Below, piece after piece: positions 8,676 to 17,944 of a DNA stretch of 51,159 bases. A program made the translations under genes and the position numbers. This DNA comes from Lachnospiraceae bacterium (GTDB lineage Bacteria; Bacillota; Clostridia; Lachnospirales; Lachnospiraceae), in the NCBI GenBank assembly GCA_016290905.1, contig JAEEVO010000012.1, positions 1-51,159 on the forward strand. Reading direction: 5' to 3'. The notes below the pieces were generated by a model. The model was not told the origin of the DNA. It saw only the letters and a list, made by a program, of their open reading frames with translations, and ran no database searches. Numbering within the stretch: the stretch's first letter is position 1; each line of letters starts with the position of its first letter.

Positions 8676-9296
8676 TTACTTATTCTGATAATAAAAGATT
8701 GCAAGATTTGTTCTGTCCCGCAGATCGAGCTTTCTTAAGATATTGCTTAAGTAGTTTCTGACGGTTCCTTCGGAAAGGCAGAGAGTATCGGCTATCTCCT
8801 TGTTTGAAAGTCCTTTTGCCACTTCCTCTATAATCTCTTTCTCCTGATCGGTTATGCCGTATTTCTCATAATCAAATGCTTTTTTTCTGTTTATCATATC
8901 GGGAAGCTTTTCGGTTATGTCGTTCCCAAAAACGCTCTGTCCCTTATTTACTGTCTTTACCGCAGGAATTATGCTTTCGAAATCCTGTTTGATGATATAT
9001 CCTTTTGCACCTATTGAAATAGCTTTTATTATATACTCATCATCATTAAACGTGGTCAGGAACAGTATCTTTGCATCGGGATGCCTTTTCAGGATCTCGG
9101 CTCCCGCTTCCAGACCCGTCATTCCGTTCATCCTGATATCCATAAGAAGGACATCGGGTACCTTCTTATCATAAAGCTCTATCGCTTCATTCCCGGAACT
9201 GCCCGTACCCGCAACCTCTATTTCGGGATCGGACGAGAGAATCGTTTTAAGGCTCATTGCCACCAGATTATCATCATCAACTATCAAAACCCGCAT
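8676..9296 (-). CDS. NarL/LuxR-family response regulator
   Basis: A 206-residue two-component regulator. The receiver domain (1-120) has acidic pocket DDD at 7-9, phospho-acceptor D53 and the conserved lysine in GAKGYI. The C-terminal LuxR-type helix-turn-helix (about 145-205) has the motif GLSNKEIADTLCLSEGTVRNYL. It lies 16 bases downstream of its kinase gene, with GGAG eight bases before the ATG. It is expected to activate the exporter operon that follows it, through the dyad at 8601-8614. Confidence 0.93.
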   Translation of the reverse strand: MRVLIVDDDNLVAMSLKTILSSDPEIEVAGTGSSGNEAIELYDKKVPDVLLMDIRMNGMTGLEAGAEILKRHPDAKILFLTTFNDDEYIIKAISIGAKGYIIKQDFESIIPAVKTVNKGQSVFGNDITEKLPDMINRKKAFDYEKYGITDQEKEIIEEVAKGLSNKEIADTLCLSEGTVRNYLSNILRKLDLRDRTNLAIFYYQNK

Positions 9297-9312
9297 ATCT
9301 TATACTCCGTAC

Positions 9313-10416
9313 TCATTTTACTTTTTTAGGTATCCTTACGAATATCCTGAAACCGTTATCCATAGAAAAGTTTGCCTGTCCGCCCAACTGTTCGGCTCTT
9401 GTCCGTATGTTTTCAAGACCCATGCCGTTGCTTAACGGGATATCCGAAAGCTTTTGTTCCGTGTCGCTTCCGAAATCGTGTATTATCAGCTGATACATGG
9501 ACGGATGTTCATCAAACCTGATGGTCACGAATTCGTTTTTGCTGTATTTTATGATATTCGAAACGGCTTCCTTTACTATGTTGATCACCGCATATTTAAT
9601 GTTTTTGTCTACATTTTCCTTCTCTGCGTCAAACTCGAACGTAATCTTATACTTCTTATTTAACGGTTCGGCCATTTCCTTTATGGCTGCTTCCAGATCT
9701 ATGGCTTCATCCCTTATATCGTGAACACTCTCCCGGATGTTGTTCATGGCGGTATCGAGAGTGTTTCTTAAGCTTTTAAGCTCTCCCGCGACAGCTTCAT
9801 TTTTGTTTATGACCATTATCGCACCGACCTGCAGTATGGAACGGCTGAGCATGTGTCCGACATTATCATGTATCTCGCGGGCGATGCGGTTTCTTTCGGC
9901 AAGCTGGGCGGTATAAATGCTTTTATTCTGCTCTTCAAGAAGATTCCTGTTCTGTTTTTGAAGAAGCTCTTTTTTTATCTCACCGTCATCACGTATATTT
10001 ATATTCTCCTTTTCCAGCTTTTCCGTTCGCATTGTCTTATAGGAAAGATAAACGGAAAGTCCGGTTAAAAGCAGGAAAAAGATCATGATATCAAGCTCTG
10101 TTACCATAAAAGCATTTATCATTCCCATAATCAAAACCAGACCGGCAGCAATCTGCCGGTCTAAGAAAACTTCATATGCAACAATCGGAAGCATTATGAC
10201 CAACTGCGGTATAAGAAACATCAGTGGTCCGAATGCATATTGTAAACCAATATTTATTATTTTCCCTGTTTTCCCGAGCATTCTGAGATAAGACATGAAA
10301 GCTGCAACAGAAATCATGATAAACAGGATCATTGTAATCTGTCCGCCCTCAAAAAGCCTTGATATCATTATGCACGAAAAAGCGATAAGGACGCTCTTGT
10401 CGATAAAGTTTTTCAT
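9313..10416 (-). CDS. membrane sensor histidine kinase (HisKA_3)
   Basis: A 367-residue kinase. Five or six N-terminal membrane segments (about 7-125) leave no large external domain, as in sensors that detect membrane stress or amphiphiles. A coiled coil (about 130-170) leads to the phospho-acceptor H183 in REIHDNVGHML. The ATPase domain follows with N-box KEAVSNIIKYSKN and G-box GMGLENIRTRAEQLGG. It starts six bases after the PPOX gene; the ribosome site is weak (GGAG 12 bases away), suggesting coupling. It is the partner of the 8676-9296 regulator. Confidence 0.9.
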   Translation of the reverse strand: MKNFIDKSVLIAFSCIMISRLFEGGQITMILFIMISVAAFMSYLRMLGKTGKIINIGLQYAFGPLMFLIPQLVIMLPIVAYEVFLDRQIAAGLVLIMGMINAFMVTELDIMIFFLLLTGLSVYLSYKTMRTEKLEKENINIRDDGEIKKELLQKQNRNLLEEQNKSIYTAQLAERNRIAREIHDNVGHMLSRSILQVGAIMVINKNEAVAGELKSLRNTLDTAMNNIRESVHDIRDEAIDLEAAIKEMAEPLNKKYKITFEFDAEKENVDKNIKYAVINIVKEAVSNIIKYSKNEFVTIRFDEHPSMYQLIIHDFGSDTEQKLSDIPLSNGMGLENIRTRAEQLGGQANFSMDNGFRIFVRIPKKVK

Positions 10417-10422
10417 TAACGA

Positions 10423-10815
10423 CTAAATCTCCACGGTTCTGGGTGCTCCGCCGAAGGAACTGAAGGTAGCAACTGCGTTTTTGAAATAGAAAACTTCGGT
10501 ATTTCCATCGTCTGCGTTATACATACCCTGAAGAGAAGGATATGCGTCGAGCATGGCCACTTTTGCCTCACGCCTTTCGTCCTCTATGAGCTCCCCGGCA
10601 ACCCTTATCCATTCTCCGCCTTTAAATGCGCAGATCTCTGCCTTGGGATTGATATGGAGCTGCTTTGACACATTCTTTATCTTTCCGGTCTGGATATAGA
10701 GCTTACCCTCGAAAACATTTACCGTTCCGAAAGGACGTACTCTCGGCTGATCGCCTTCAACCGTTGCAAGATAATAAGTTCCTGCTTCTTTTAAGAATTT
10801 TACAACCTCTTCCAT
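10423..10815 (-). CDS. pyridoxamine 5'-phosphate oxidase-family protein
   Basis: A 130-residue split-barrel flavin-binding protein. The N-terminal signature TYYLATVEGDQPRVRPFGTV and YIQTGKIKNVSKQL are typical of small stand-alone PPOX-like proteins, which bind FMN or F420 and mostly have unknown substrates. It is not PdxH (too short and lacking its C-terminal part). It is the first gene of the operon with the kinase and regulator. GGGAGG precedes the ATG. The link between a flavoprotein and exporter signalling is unexplained; it may be co-transcribed for other reasons. Confidence 0.8.
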   Translation of the reverse strand: MEEVVKFLKEAGTYYLATVEGDQPRVRPFGTVNVFEGKLYIQTGKIKNVSKQLHINPKAEICAFKGGEWIRVAGELIEDERREAKVAMLDAYPSLQGMYNADDGNTEVFYFKNAVATFSSFGGAPRTVEI

Positions 10816-10874
10816 TTGATACCTCCCAACAAAAAATTTACAAAAGACATATGTTTTAAAAACATTAAACTTTC

Positions 10875-12311
10875 TTATTTAACTGTTGCTTTCTTGCTCA
10901 GTCCCTTCGCCTGAAGTATCTTCTTGTAAGATGAAGCCTTTCCCGAAGGAACCGTAACCTTAACCGTATCGGGAGTATTTGCAAAAGCGTCAGCTTTTAC
11001 GGTTGAAGATTTAAGCTTCTTTGTTTTGATTATAACCTCTTCAAGAGTCTCTATTTCCGCAAAAGCTCCCTTTCCGATAGTCTTTACATTTGCCCCGATG
11101 GTTACCTTCTTCATCCCGTAACTGAAAGTAAACGCATATTCTTCAATCGCCGTAACCTTATAGGTAATACCGTCCACCTTTATGGTCTTGGGTATATCAA
11201 CTGTTTCGGAAACCTGACCCCAGCTGCCGAAACCGACAACAGCAACGGTTCCTGCCTTTTTCTTTGTTCCGACAGTAAGGACTCCGTAACAGAGCTTTCC
11301 TTTCTCCAGAACGGTATCTTTTTCTATTTTGGTGTCAACCTTTGCGGAAATGGTACATTCCTTGCCGCAGATAACATAATCTTTAACGGTATAATTTTTT
11401 ATTTCATACCCGTCATCAAACATTTCATCAATGGTTACATATGACTTTACAAGACTCTTGTCAGATTTTTTAAGGACGTCATAGGATGAAGTAAACTCTC
11501 CGGTATCCATATTATAATCATAATTCGAGATATAATAATATTCTTTCCCGTTTTTAGTACAAATATAGAGATATGCTCCGTCAGAATCTCTGTCGTAATC
11601 TTCCATCTCCGTGTCGGATTTTGAAATATAACTGCCCTTAAGCTTAACCCCGTCAAGAACAATACCGTTCTTTGTTTCGTTTGAACCGTAAACTGCGATA
11701 AGCGGGTATGTAAAAGTACCGTCGCCTTCAACATGAAGCGTAACATCCTTACCAATGGTGAGCTTTGTCTCATCTGTCCGTGATTCACAGAACAGCCTCA
11801 GCCCCGAATCGCCGTATAATGCATTCTCTTCATTATTGAAGTAATCTCCGCCGCAGATATTGAGAGTTCCGTTTCCCGTCAAAGTAAGGCTTCCGCCGTA
11901 AAAATCAGAGAATACATAAAGCTTTTCAAGGGTATTCTCCCCAACAAGCTCAACCTTGAAATCATCACCCATCATATTTACGGTGATCTCTTCACCGGTA
12001 TAATTGGTTAACGTCAGAGTATTGGTCTTCTTATTGTACTTGATGTTCTTGTTTTCGATCATCTCGTACTCGCCGTAATCTTTGCTTGCATCTTTTTCGG
12101 CTTTCATATTGTCAGACAGATAAACATAATGTTCGCAATACTTATCGCCCCATTCCGTCTGTCCGATCACTTCCTGCCCGATATTGATATAAGCATATGA
12201 ATCCTTACCCTCATAAGGTCCGTTTGCAGCCTTTACTCCGATAAACCCGCACAATGACAGGCAAAAAGCAAACCCCAAAATAAGCGTTGCAGCCTTTATA
12301 ATCTTCTTCAT
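10875..12311 (-). CDS. secreted protein with BspA-type leucine-rich repeat
   Basis: A 478-residue protein with a clear signal peptide (KK, then a hydrophobic core, cleavage near residue 28; no lipobox). The middle (about 60-320) is rich in beta-forming Thr/Asn/Asp repeats that I do not recognise. The C-terminal part contains a leucine-rich repeat of the BspA/LRR_5 type (AIEEYAF, KTIGKGAFAEIETLEEVII, VKADAF). Such domains occur in surface adhesins and binding proteins of gut bacteria. No LPXTG anchor or transmembrane tail is visible, so it is probably released or held non-covalently. AAGGAGG lies six bases before the ATG. Confidence 0.75.
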   Translation of the reverse strand: MKKIIKAATLILGFAFCLSLCGFIGVKAANGPYEGKDSYAYINIGQEVIGQTEWGDKYCEHYVYLSDNMKAEKDASKDYGEYEMIENKNIKYNKKTNTLTLTNYTGEEITVNMMGDDFKVELVGENTLEKLYVFSDFYGGSLTLTGNGTLNICGGDYFNNEENALYGDSGLRLFCESRTDETKLTIGKDVTLHVEGDGTFTYPLIAVYGSNETKNGIVLDGVKLKGSYISKSDTEMEDYDRDSDGAYLYICTKNGKEYYYISNYDYNMDTGEFTSSYDVLKKSDKSLVKSYVTIDEMFDDGYEIKNYTVKDYVICGKECTISAKVDTKIEKDTVLEKGKLCYGVLTVGTKKKAGTVAVVGFGSWGQVSETVDIPKTIKVDGITYKVTAIEEYAFTFSYGMKKVTIGANVKTIGKGAFAEIETLEEVIIKTKKLKSSTVKADAFANTPDTVKVTVPSGKASSYKKILQAKGLSKKATVK

Positions 12312-12374
12312 ACCTTGCCTCCTTACAAAATTCTTTACAGTCTTTTAACTTTAATGCTATTAATATAAATTCTG

Positions 12375-13628
12375 TTACAATATGATCTCTTTTACCGTAT
12401 CACTGTCCTCAGCAAGCGAAACCGCAGCTGTCCTGCCGTCTGCGCTTATTTCATACTCTCCCTTGAAACCGGTTATCTCAACCACGCCGTTTTCATCGGT
12501 CGTAAATTCAGCATGAGTCTCCCAGTCTCCGTGGATAAGCTTCATAAGAGCCTTATAGGAAAGCTTTTCCTGATTATCAACCGTCAGAACGCCCGAAGGA
12601 GCTCCGAGCCATTTCCCGTCCGTCAGATCCCATGTAGTTATCGCTTCAACCAGCGGATGAGCAAAAAGCTCTGTATACATCTCACACATCTGATTGGCCT
12701 GTCTTTCGAGCCCCTCAGGTGTAGAAGGCCAGGTTTCAACCTTAAAATCATTAAGATCCTCGATATCGGCCGGCATAAGGTCTCCGGAGATCAATGTATT
12801 CTCTGTAAAATGGATCGGTATCCCGAAATGAGAAAATCTGTCAAGCACCGCATGCAGCTTTTCCAATCCCCAGTATCCCTGATGCTGATGGCTCTGGATA
12901 CCTATCGCAGAAATGGGAACCCCCATCTCAAGAAGTCCTTCAACAAGTATCTCATATGACTGTGAAGTATTGAAATCATTTATAAGGAGAGTGGCCGAAG
13001 GATTCTCGGCCTTAGCTGCCTCAAACACTTCCTTTACAAGCTTAAACCTGCCGTACTGCTTGCAGATCCTGGTTATGGCATTGTCATATTTGTCAAATAC
13101 AGGCATAATAACAACTTCGTTAATGACATCCCACTTGTCAACCAAACCTTTGAAGATGCTTACTTCCCTGTGGATACGTTTCAGCTGCTTGTCAAGGATC
13201 TCTTCATTGGAGTAATCCATAAGCCAGTTGGCGCACGCCGTATGCCAGCAGAGGGGATGACCTTTAACGGTGATCCCGTTATCTTTAAGCCATTTTGCGG
13301 AGGCAAGTGTCATCTCCTGATTGGGCTTGCCTTCTATGTGTTCATAACCGCCCCAGTAAAAAGGGATCGTTCCGTAATTGAAAAGCTTCTTAAACTTTTC
13401 CATCCTCTCAATTGAGCTTTTCTTCATCATCTTCATCTTTTCCGGATCTGCTCCGGGGAAAGTGAAGTCATCGGGCATAACAACTCCGGCAACATCAAAG
13501 GCTCCGCATCCGAACAGAAACTTATGTGTTTTCTGATCGGCTTTTATCCCGGTGTTTTTCAGGGGATTTCCCGAAGCATCTTTAAGTAATAATTTAACGG
13601 TTGCTTTTCTGTGATTAAATTTATCCAT
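12375..13628 (-). CDS. endo-1,4-beta-xylanase, glycoside hydrolase family 10 (intracellular)
   Basis: A 417-residue GH10 enzyme. Motifs are GHPLCWHT (123-130), the acid/base Glu E171 in WDVINEV, SHQHQG (246-251) and the nucleophile E276 in HFTENT. A short beta domain (1-35) precedes the barrel, and a beta tail (about 375-417) follows. There is no signal peptide or carbohydrate-binding module, so it likely trims imported xylo-oligosaccharides or related beta-glycans. AGGAG lies six bases before the ATG. Genes on each side (BspA-like, chemoreceptor) are not obvious xylan partners. Confidence 0.87.
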   Translation of the reverse strand: MDKFNHRKATVKLLLKDASGNPLKNTGIKADQKTHKFLFGCGAFDVAGVVMPDDFTFPGADPEKMKMMKKSSIERMEKFKKLFNYGTIPFYWGGYEHIEGKPNQEMTLASAKWLKDNGITVKGHPLCWHTACANWLMDYSNEEILDKQLKRIHREVSIFKGLVDKWDVINEVVIMPVFDKYDNAITRICKQYGRFKLVKEVFEAAKAENPSATLLINDFNTSQSYEILVEGLLEMGVPISAIGIQSHQHQGYWGLEKLHAVLDRFSHFGIPIHFTENTLISGDLMPADIEDLNDFKVETWPSTPEGLERQANQMCEMYTELFAHPLVEAITTWDLTDGKWLGAPSGVLTVDNQEKLSYKALMKLIHGDWETHAEFTTDENGVVEITGFKGEYEISADGRTAAVSLAEDSDTVKEIIL

Positions 13629-13656
13629 ACTCTTCTCCTAAATATATCAAAATTGA

Positions 13657-13684
13657 GATGTGAAGCATCACCCGGGTACCCGGG
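13657..13684. promoter_or_regulatory. paired dyads upstream of GH10
   Basis: GATG-N5-CATC (13657-13669) is followed directly by CCCGGGTACCCGGG (13671-13684), a perfect 14-base GC-only-armed palindrome in an AT-rich spacer. They lie 29-56 bases before the GH10 start and may be an operator. No regulator is adjacent. Confidence 0.35.
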
Positions 13685-13789
13685 GAACGCTGAAGGCATT
13701 TTCAAGGTGGCATTGACTTTCTACCGGACTTCCGGGATGCTTATGAATACATACCTTCTCCGTTCAATATCCGGCTTACAAACTGTCTT

Positions 13790-15808
13790 TTATTTCAGCG
13801 TATAATTCTTCAGATCCGAAGAAATGGTATTTGCATACTGATTCAAGTTTTCCGAAACACTTGCAATATTATTTGTTTCACTTGATATCTTACCGCTCTC
13901 AGATACAATCTGATCACTTAAGGTAAGTATCTTCGAAATGTTTGCGGCCTGCTCCTTGGTGGTCGATGCGTTATTTGTCGCTACATTGCTTATGCGGCCT
14001 ATGCCATCGACAATCTGGGTGATGCCGTCGGTTGCTTTGCTGATATCGGCGAAAATCTTGGCAAAGGACTCATTTACCTTGCTCACGCCTGAAATACAGG
14101 TTTCCATATCCTTAAAGCAGTCATCTGCCCTGCTGTTGATGTTTTCCATGTTCTTTGTAATGTTATTTACAAGACGGCGTATATTATCAGTTGCTTCTGA
14201 AGACTGCCCGGCAAGTGTACCGACTTCATCGGCAACAACCGCAAAGCCTCTGCCGGCCTCTCCGGCCCTTGCGGCCTCGATGGAAGCGTTAAGAGAGAGA
14301 AGGTTGGTCTGTGCGGAAATGGCATTGATGGTATCTGTAATACCCGTAACTTCCTTGACGGTCTCTGCTGTTTTATGGATGATATCCGTCAGTTCGCTCA
14401 TTGTATCGTTCAGGATTTCGATATTTCTTGTCATATTCTCCATCTCAACTTTGCCGCTTTCCGAAGAATTAACGGTTTCCATACAAAGAGTCCTTACACC
14501 TGAAGCATTTTCCGCAAGCGAATTGGATGTTGCGGCAAGATCCGATGCGGAACCGGCAATGTTTTCGATGGAACGGTTCATGCTGTTCAATACATCACTA
14601 AGGTTTTCAAGCGACTTCCCCTGTGCTTTATTTGAATCCGTAAGTATATTCGAAATATCATAGCACTTTCCGGCGTTCCTGTTCATCTCGCCCGAAATAT
14701 CGGTCATACCGAGCAGGGTCTTTCTCATGCTAGTAATGTATGCATTAAGCTGCTCTACGAGAGTAGTTATCTCGTTGTTTCCTTCCGGTTCAAGAGATAC
14801 CATGAAGTTTCCGCGGCTGATCTCGTTGATCTTTTCCGTTACCATTGTAACGGGATTAAGATATTTACTCATAACAAAGTAAAGGAATACGCTTAAGATC
14901 AGCAACAATATAAGTCCTATTACCATAGTGATAATGTTGGAGGAAAGGATTGAACTGCTGACAAAGCTGTAAGGAACGGCAGTAACAACTATCCAGGATG
15001 TATCCTGAATACCGGTTGCCACATACATCATCTTTCCTTCCGAGGTTTTTGTGGTAATAACCCTTTCACTGTCTGCATCTCTGCTGACCTTTAAAGATGA
15101 GAAGATCTCGCTTAAACCTTTAATTATGTAATTACTGCCGGAGGATACGTTCTGGCCCACAACACCCTTGTCGTTACTTACAAGTATGTCTTTCGTATCT
15201 TTATTTATTATGTAGAATTTAGCATCTTCGGCACTGGATTTAAAGAAATCCATCTTTTCGGCAACTTTATCAAAATTAATATCGCTGCTTAAGACTACAT
15301 TTTCTCCAAGCTGTATTGCACAGGCAAGACAAGTCTTTCCGGTAGATGCATCCACATAAGGGTCAGAGGTGTATATCGCGCCTCTGTTACTTAAAGCACC
15401 CGTAAACCATACTCTGTCGGTGAACACAAAGGATTCATCCGGAACCCAGCCTGAACCGTCAAGGAAGGTCATATCGTTGCCATATCCGATATAGATGTCC
15501 TGTGAATCAGGGTCCTGCTTTGTAAGCTCTAACAGCATTTTTAAAGCATCTTCGTGAGACATATCGGGAATGCTCTTCATTACGTTTGCTATCTGTTCTA
15601 CCCTGCTTTCGATATTACTCCACCAGTTATAAATCTCATTGGAATATGAAAGTGACTCTTCGCTTAAAAGTGTCTCCGTAAGTTGCACAATCCTGTCTGT
15701 CTGGATCTTACTGTTAACCGCGGTAATAATGACTATTACAATAAGCGCAGCCACAATGATCTCTGTCAGCAAAATGCTTTTCAACGATCTTCTTTTTTTC
15801 GTTTCCAT
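13790..15808 (-). CDS. methyl-accepting chemotaxis protein (dCache sensor)
   Basis: A 672-residue transmembrane chemoreceptor. One membrane helix lies at about 9-30 and a periplasm-side ligand domain at about 35-280. The latter has the dCache/PAS-like pattern ...[16 protein letters not shown]...[13 protein letters not shown] second helix spans about 283-308, then come HAMP (about 310-365) and the long cytoplasmic signalling coiled coil. The highly conserved tip is [20 protein letters not shown]. This family senses small molecules such as amino acids and passes the signal to CheA/CheW, none of which are in this window. TAGGAGG precedes the ATG. Confidence 0.93.
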   Translation of the reverse strand: METKKRRSLKSILLTEIIVAALIVIVIITAVNSKIQTDRIVQLTETLLSEESLSYSNEIYNWWSNIESRVEQIANVMKSIPDMSHEDALKMLLELTKQDPDSQDIYIGYGNDMTFLDGSGWVPDESFVFTDRVWFTGALSNRGAIYTSDPYVDASTGKTCLACAIQLGENVVLSSDINFDKVAEKMDFFKSSAEDAKFYIINKDTKDILVSNDKGVVGQNVSSGSNYIIKGLSEIFSSLKVSRDADSERVITTKTSEGKMMYVATGIQDTSWIVVTAVPYSFVSSSILSSNIITMVIGLILLLILSVFLYFVMSKYLNPVTMVTEKINEISRGNFMVSLEPEGNNEITTLVEQLNAYITSMRKTLLGMTDISGEMNRNAGKCYDISNILTDSNKAQGKSLENLSDVLNSMNRSIENIAGSASDLAATSNSLAENASGVRTLCMETVNSSESGKVEMENMTRNIEILNDTMSELTDIIHKTAETVKEVTGITDTINAISAQTNLLSLNASIEAARAGEAGRGFAVVADEVGTLAGQSSEATDNIRRLVNNITKNMENINSRADDCFKDMETCISGVSKVNESFAKIFADISKATDGITQIVDGIGRISNVATNNASTTKEQAANISKILTLSDQIVSESGKISSETNNIASVSENLNQYANTISSDLKNYTLK

Positions 15809-16089
15809 ATAAATGCCTCCTAAAAACGATATATTGTTTAAAAAATGTTACTTTGGTCTACTAAGACCTCCCATATTGAATCCTTAAGCGTAGCAAAAAA
15901 TCTTTCGGAATTTATTTCGGATAAGATCCTTTTGGCTATAACCCAAAGAATGTCTATAAAAATATCAAAAGTTATTACGATGAGAGAAGTCTTAATTATT
16001 ATAGAATAAAATTCGTCAAAATTCAAGAGATATATATACAAAAAGCAAAAAAACACATGTTTGGAACAACAATTTGTGAATCATTCTTA

Positions 16090-16118
16090 TTGAAGTTATA
16101 CCCATTAAATGCTATAAT
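16090..16118 (+). promoter_or_regulatory. promoter of the GH3-family gene
   Basis: TTGAAG (16090-16095), a 17-bp spacer and a perfect TATAAT (16113-16118). The leader of about 113 bases that follows includes a dispersed repeat copy. Confidence 0.75.
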
Positions 16119-16152
16119 CGAGGTGACACTGTAAGAACCAAAACTTCCCATA

Positions 16153-16180
16153 TGTCATTCTGAGCGAAGCGAAGAATCTT
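16153..16180 (+). repeat. dispersed repeat, GTCATTCTGAGC type (copy 1)
   Basis: GTCATTCTGAGCGAAGCGAAGAATCTT. The same unit occurs at 43007-43034 and, more diverged, at 38792-38820. It lies in the 5' leader of the GH3-family gene. It has no coding capacity. Confidence 0.7.
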
Positions 16181-16238
16181 TCAGACTTCACAGTGAAATG
16201 AATAAACCGGGAAATATTAAGAATTTTCAGGAGGAGCT

Positions 16239-17930
16239 ATGTCATTTTATAATTCAATGATGAAACTGATGTCCCGCATAGGGCGTACAGCCATTAAATC
16301 CCTTGATAAGATGTCTCTTGACCCGAGAGGCACGCAGGAAGAATTGCTTATGACGCTTCTTCAGGAAAACAGCAATACGGAATACGGAAAGGAATTCGGA
16401 TTTTCGGAAATCCGTTCAATAGAAGAATACCAGAAAAAAGTGCCCGTCAGGGAATATGACGAGTTTGCCCCATATATTGAAAGGATGGTAAAGGGTGAGG
16501 AAGGTATACTTACCGCTTCGCATATAAGTCATTTTAACAAGACCTCCGGTACTTTGGGATGCGCAAAATACATCCCGCTTTCACAGAAGCAGGTCTCCGT
16601 TACGGGAAAATATCATGCGCTCCACACCAACGCTGTCATTTCCTCTCAGATAGGATATGGCTGGAACAACGGGAAAGGCATTAACCTGATGGAAGGTACG
16701 GCAGTCGTACTTGAAAGCGGTGCGACCTACGGAAGCGCATCCTCCGTGGCAGTCAAGAACGGACCGTTTAAAAATCTGTCCTCAAAAATATACACATCCC
16801 CCATTGAAGCCAAGCAGCCTGCAAAAGGAGTCATCACCAGATACATACATGCAAGATTCGCCCTGCAGGAACGTAAGGTAACCTATGTTGCCGCAACATT
16901 TTCAAGTATAATCCTTGAGATGTTCAGATATATAGAGGATCATCACGAGCTGCTCATAAAAGATATCGAAACGGGAACGATAGACGAAAGCATAGACTTC
17001 CCCTCCGAAGTAAGGGAGTCGCTTCTGAAAAAGATAAAACCGGATCCGAAGCGTGCGGCAGAGATAAGAAAGGTTTTCGAAAACTGGACAAACGAACCCT
17101 GGGCACTGAAGCTTTGGCCGAAACTTCAATATATCTACAGTGCCGCAGGTGCAAACTTTTCGCCATATACCGAAAAACTTAAGAAAAACATATTAGGCGA
17201 TCAGGTTCATATTTTCTATCAGGGCGTTTCCGCATCGGAAGGAATGTTTTCCGCAGTCTATCAGATGGACAGGGAAGATTCGATCCTTGTTCCGGACGGA
17301 TGTTTCATGGAATTTAAGGATACAGATGATGAAAATGCGCCATTTCTCACCATGGACCGGCTTGAAAAGGACAAATCCTACGAGCTGATCATAACAAACT
17401 ATTCCGGTCTCTACCGTTACAGGATGCATGACATCCTTCGTGTAACGGGCTTTTATAACAAGACACCGCTTGTTGTATTTGAAAACCGGACAGGATATGC
17501 TGCAAATATACGCGGAGAAAAGACCTCCGAAGCAGCTGTCAGATACAGCATCGAAGAAACCGAGAAGGCTTTGGGACTTGATGTTTGGGACTATTCCATA
17601 TATTCCGATGTGGATGCGGAGCCGCCGGCTTATGTCATGCTTACGGAGCTCAGTTCGCGCCCCGATGGCGTAACAAACGAGGACATCAGAAAATGCTTAA
17701 AGGAAAAGCTGATGCTCGCCAATAAAAACATAGTACATCATTTTGAGGACGGATATCTGGGCGACCTGAAGCTTATTGTCCTGCAGCCCGAAACCTATCT
17801 GCTCTACAGGGACGTAATGATCATGAAGGGTACATCAGCTTCCCAGCTTAAACCTGTCCATGTTATAAGAAACGAGTTCCAGCGTAAGTTTTTCTTTGCG
17901 CTCGAGGAAAAATACGGAGAAAACAGATAA
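16239..17930 (+). CDS. GH3 auxin-responsive-promoter family protein (acyl-adenylating enzyme)
   Basis: A 563-residue member of the GH3 superfamily, named after plant enzymes that adenylate plant hormones (auxin, jasmonate) and join them to amino acids. The ATP-binding signature is visible as NKTSGTLGCAKYIPLS (about 100-115). Later motifs FYQGVSASEG, YELIITNYSGLYRYRMHDILRV and NRTGYAANIRGEK match the family layout. AGGAGG lies four bases before the ATG. Bacterial members are widespread, but their substrates are mostly unknown; ligation of a carboxylic acid to an amine is an inference. It is monocistronic and convergent with the hydrate-repair gene, with 14 bases between the stops. Confidence 0.85.
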   Translation: MSFYNSMMKLMSRIGRTAIKSLDKMSLDPRGTQEELLMTLLQENSNTEYGKEFGFSEIRSIEEYQKKVPVREYDEFAPYIERMVKGEEGILTASHISHFNKTSGTLGCAKYIPLSQKQVSVTGKYHALHTNAVISSQIGYGWNNGKGINLMEGTAVVLESGATYGSASSVAVKNGPFKNLSSKIYTSPIEAKQPAKGVITRYIHARFALQERKVTYVAATFSSIILEMFRYIEDHHELLIKDIETGTIDESIDFPSEVRESLLKKIKPDPKRAAEIRKVFENWTNEPWALKLWPKLQYIYSAAGANFSPYTEKLKKNILGDQVHIFYQGVSASEGMFSAVYQMDREDSILVPDGCFMEFKDTDDENAPFLTMDRLEKDKSYELIITNYSGLYRYRMHDILRVTGFYNKTPLVVFENRTGYAANIRGEKTSEAAVRYSIEETEKALGLDVWDYSIYSDVDAEPPAYVMLTELSSRPDGVTNEDIRKCLKEKLMLANKNIVHHFEDGYLGDLKLIVLQPETYLLYRDVMIMKGTSASQLKPVHVIRNEFQRKFFFALEEKYGENR

Positions 17931-17944
17931 GCTGCAGGACGCTC

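Larger units (their letters stand above)
15809..16238. other. intergenic region between chemoreceptor and GH3 gene
   Basis: A 430-base non-coding stretch. It holds an inverted repeat GGTCT-ACTA-AGACC (15855-15868), a degraded dispersed-repeat piece around 15885-15910, a good plus-strand promoter (16090-16118) and one copy of the dispersed GTCATTCTGAGC repeat (16153-16180). The minus-strand open frame 15838-16056 is AT-rich, reads through the repeat piece and is not counted as a gene. Confidence 0.6.

Noticed and set aside
13938-14663. 241-residue plus-strand frame
   Set aside because: Lies wholly opposite the chemoreceptor gene and is only the mirror of its Ser/Ala-rich coiled coil; no ribosome site.
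15809-15900. Sigma-D (motility) promoter for the chemoreceptor
   Set aside because: No TAAA-N15-CCGATAT match was found upstream of the gene.
15838-16056. 72-residue minus-strand open frame before the chemoreceptor gene
   Set aside because: Very AT-rich, no ribosome site, and its middle is translated from a degraded dispersed repeat.
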